NCBI RefSeq assembly: GCF_000247695.1 | Contig: NW_004624795.1 | Location: 6,030,686-6,094,685 of the forward strand | DNA length: 64,000 nucleotides | Direction: 5' to 3' | DNA from: Heterocephalus glaber | Taxonomy: Eukaryota; Chordata; Mammalia; Rodentia; Bathyergidae | Shown: in pieces, positions 61,876-64,000 of the stretch | How positions within the stretch are numbered: the first letter of the stretch is position 1 | Layout of the letters: every line of letters begins with the position of its first letter | Made by a program: the position numbers and the translations under genes | The notes under the pieces: model-generated | Database searches by the model: none | What the model was told of the DNA's origin: nothing | The model's input: the letters and a program-made list of their open reading frames with translations, nothing else

Positions 61876-64000
61876 TGCCTCTGCCCCACATGCCTGGCCC
61901 TTAGCAGCCCTAGTTCCATCTGAATATATCACCCAGCTAAGCCCTGGCCTACAAAGCCTGGTGCTGGGGTCTCCGAGGCTTGGGGATGATACTGACCCCT
62001 GCTCCTGGTCACAGCTCATTGATGAGATCCTAAAGTCAAGATACAGGAAGAGTCCTCACTGGGTGGAATCCACCGTGGCCCTGGGAAGTCCTGGTCAGCG
62101 TGGAGGGAGGCTGGGTACAGGGACAGAGACAGAGCCCTTGGCCTCTGTTCCCCGTCAATGCTCCTGGGCACTCAATGAGGGCATCAGAAGGTGAACCAGT
62201 GACCCGGGAGCTCTACTCTTCTGGAAGCTCCCCGGAAGTGTGTGGGTACTGAGCTTAGGTAACTGCACTGCTTGGGTAAGCAACCCCTTTTGCACCCCAC
62301 ATTTTCTGGGGTTCCTGAGCTTCCCCTTCTGTGCCAAGACTGTCCCCTCCACACAGGCCCTGGGATGGAGCAAGGCTCCCCCTGCCCACCCTGATGTTTT
62401 TGTCCCAAGTTGTGGTGCAGGTCCTCCTGTTAGTTTTCCCCAAGGCTGGGCTGGGGATGTAGCTCAGTGGTAGAGCGCTTGCTCAGCATGTACAAGGTCC
62501 TGGGTTCAATCCCCAACACCAGGGAGGGAGAAAGGAATTTTCCCCAAGTCTGTGACCTCTACCAAGACTACACTGATGGCTGAAGTCACTGCCCAGTGAA
62601 GCATAGAGCCAAATCTCCAGCCGCTTTCACAGCCGTGGCCCCACGCCTCTCAGGAGTTCCACTCATCTACCTGGAAGTCTACCAACCTCAGCCCTGGCAG
62701 CTCTCTGCCCTCCACTCCCTCAAGCAGGGCCCAACGTGACAGAATGCTGGGCCCAGTGTCCAGTCCCTGGCCCCCTCACTTTCTGCACCGGGATTTGCCC
62801 ATTCTTGGGATGATGGACAGAGATGCCCCATCCCCCAGGAAAATCTCACCCCCTACCCAGAGCAAGCTCTCAGAACCCTCTGATCAGGGACCTTACTTGT
62901 TTTCCAGAATCTGGAATTCACTTGTTTGGAAACAACAGCTCACGTGGGTTCTGAAAGCCCAGCTAGTGCTGTCCTTATAACCATTTCCTGCCTAAGTCAA
63001 AGCGGGGTTATATGTGCTGCTGCTTGGGTAAGAACACACACTCCTGCGAATAAGTCTTTTGCAGGATTAGTGCGCTACTCTTACATGAAAGAAATGTAAG
63101 TGGCAGAGATGCCACAATACCCACCACAACAGGACCCTCTGTTCTGCTATGCTACACTTCCTGAGGTCCTTGGAGTGGCAGCACTTCTACACCCCTGTCG
63201 AGGTGATTCTTCCCCTTCGGTGAACAGGTGGGGACGGCCCTTCCGGGGCTCTCCAGGTTGGATGAGGCCATGTGATTAATTTAGGCCAATGAGATTGAGC
63301 GGGGGCAGTGGCTCACTTGTAGGTTGAAGCATTTATTTCCGGGCGTGGGGGCTTTTAGCGCTCCTTCCCCTGACCCCGCAGCTGTGATAGCTTGTGCTGA
63401 AAAAAGCGCTGGGTCCCCGAGAGACCTCCACCAACCCACATTGTGCACGGAGTTGGACATATGGGAATTGAGTTTTTGTCAGCTCACCTAATCCACCACG
63501 GCTGCTGCCCCTGCATGGACCCAGCAGCAAATTCTGCAGAAAAGGGATTTTTACCCAAATACAGAGCCCACCTTACGGAAGTTCAGTTCTCAGGAGAGGG
63601 TCATAGGCAATCTCTGTTCTGCTCCAACAGAGTCGTGACCTTTTCCTTGTTACTTTAATGTTGACAGTAATAGTAGCTGCCATTTAGAGCGAGGCACAGT
63701 GCTTACATTTTTGTGTATCGTGTCCCATGCACTCCAGCTGGCACTTGACTTTATTGAGGCCACCAACTCACCTCCTAATTGGCAGCCCATCAATGTTTGG
63801 GGTCTTCTCGATATCTCTGAGGCATGTCCCCCTGCCGGCCCCAATTCTTATTTCACCCTGACCTTCCTACGATGTGCCAGGCACTGTACCAGGTACTGGA
63901 GAGAGAGAGGCGACTAAGTCACAACCTGTGGCTTCCTGGAGCATAAATTCCAATGTGGAGACAGATCCGTCAGCAAGCTAATGCCACTGAGTGTGATCAG
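61876..64000. other. Downstream intergenic sequence
   Basis: Mostly unique sequence with one ID SINE (62447). No exon or gene recognised. By human gene order PDK2 would follow beyond the window (inference). Confidence 0.45.
62447..62523 (+). repeat. ID SINE, tRNA-like older subfamily
   Basis: GGGCTGGGGATGTAGCTCAG ... GTAGAGCGCTTGCTCAGCAT ... GGGTTCAATCCCCAACACC. It keeps the tRNA-Ala-like middle that the GGTACC subfamily has lost. Confidence 0.88.

Noticed and set aside
62447..62523. Possible tRNA-Ala gene
   Set aside because: It has box A and box B, but the stem pairing is imperfect and the GGGCTGGGGATG start is that of ID SINEs.

Overview
This window is nuclear DNA from a placental mammal, almost certainly a non-muroid rodent. 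It carries one multi-exon vertebrate gene and a dense field of rodent SINEs: 7SL-derived B1 elements, tRNA-derived ID elements, and B1-ID dimers of the type reported from squirrel, dormouse, beaver and guinea-pig lineages. The species cannot be named from the sequence alone.

The gene is ITGA3, integrin alpha-3 (CD49c), complete on the + strand. It has 26 coding exons, from the ATG at 32164 to the end of the alternative 3B tail at 60811. Every junction is GT-AG and phase-consistent. The reading frame is intact for two isoforms, 3A (1048 residues) and 3B (1063 residues). A CpG-rich promoter region lies at about 31190-32500, and the poly(A) signal is at 61850.

Layout. 1-2370: antisense L1 fragments. 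2371-10050: mostly unique DNA with scattered SINEs and one old interspersed repeat. 10050-12380: a sense L1 broken up by younger SINEs. 13000-17450: GC-rich sequence without a recognisable gene. 17475-19870: antisense L1 pieces. 23440-25475: a decayed pseudogene covering the N-terminal part of ZFYVE16 (endofin), itself hit by three ID SINEs. 25480-31190: intergenic DNA with SINEs. 31190-61875: ITGA3. 61876-64000: downstream intergenic DNA. In human the order is DLX3-ITGA3-PDK2, so the left 31 kb is probably the DLX3-ITGA3 interval and PDK2 probably lies beyond the right edge (inference from known synteny; neither gene is in the window).

The strongest unusual signal is technical. Intron 23 of ITGA3 contains Illumina adapter sequence, including a sample index, directly after a 100-N gap. 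SINE target-site duplications show that about 2.8 kb (54168-56965) was probably inserted wrongly during assembly. Possible biology includes 11-bp tandem units built on the octamer ATTTGCAT in introns 1, 15 and 20, with a weaker version in intron 6, and CTCF-like motifs around the alternative tail exons, one of them inside exon 26 coding sequence. I found no previously undescribed gene system.
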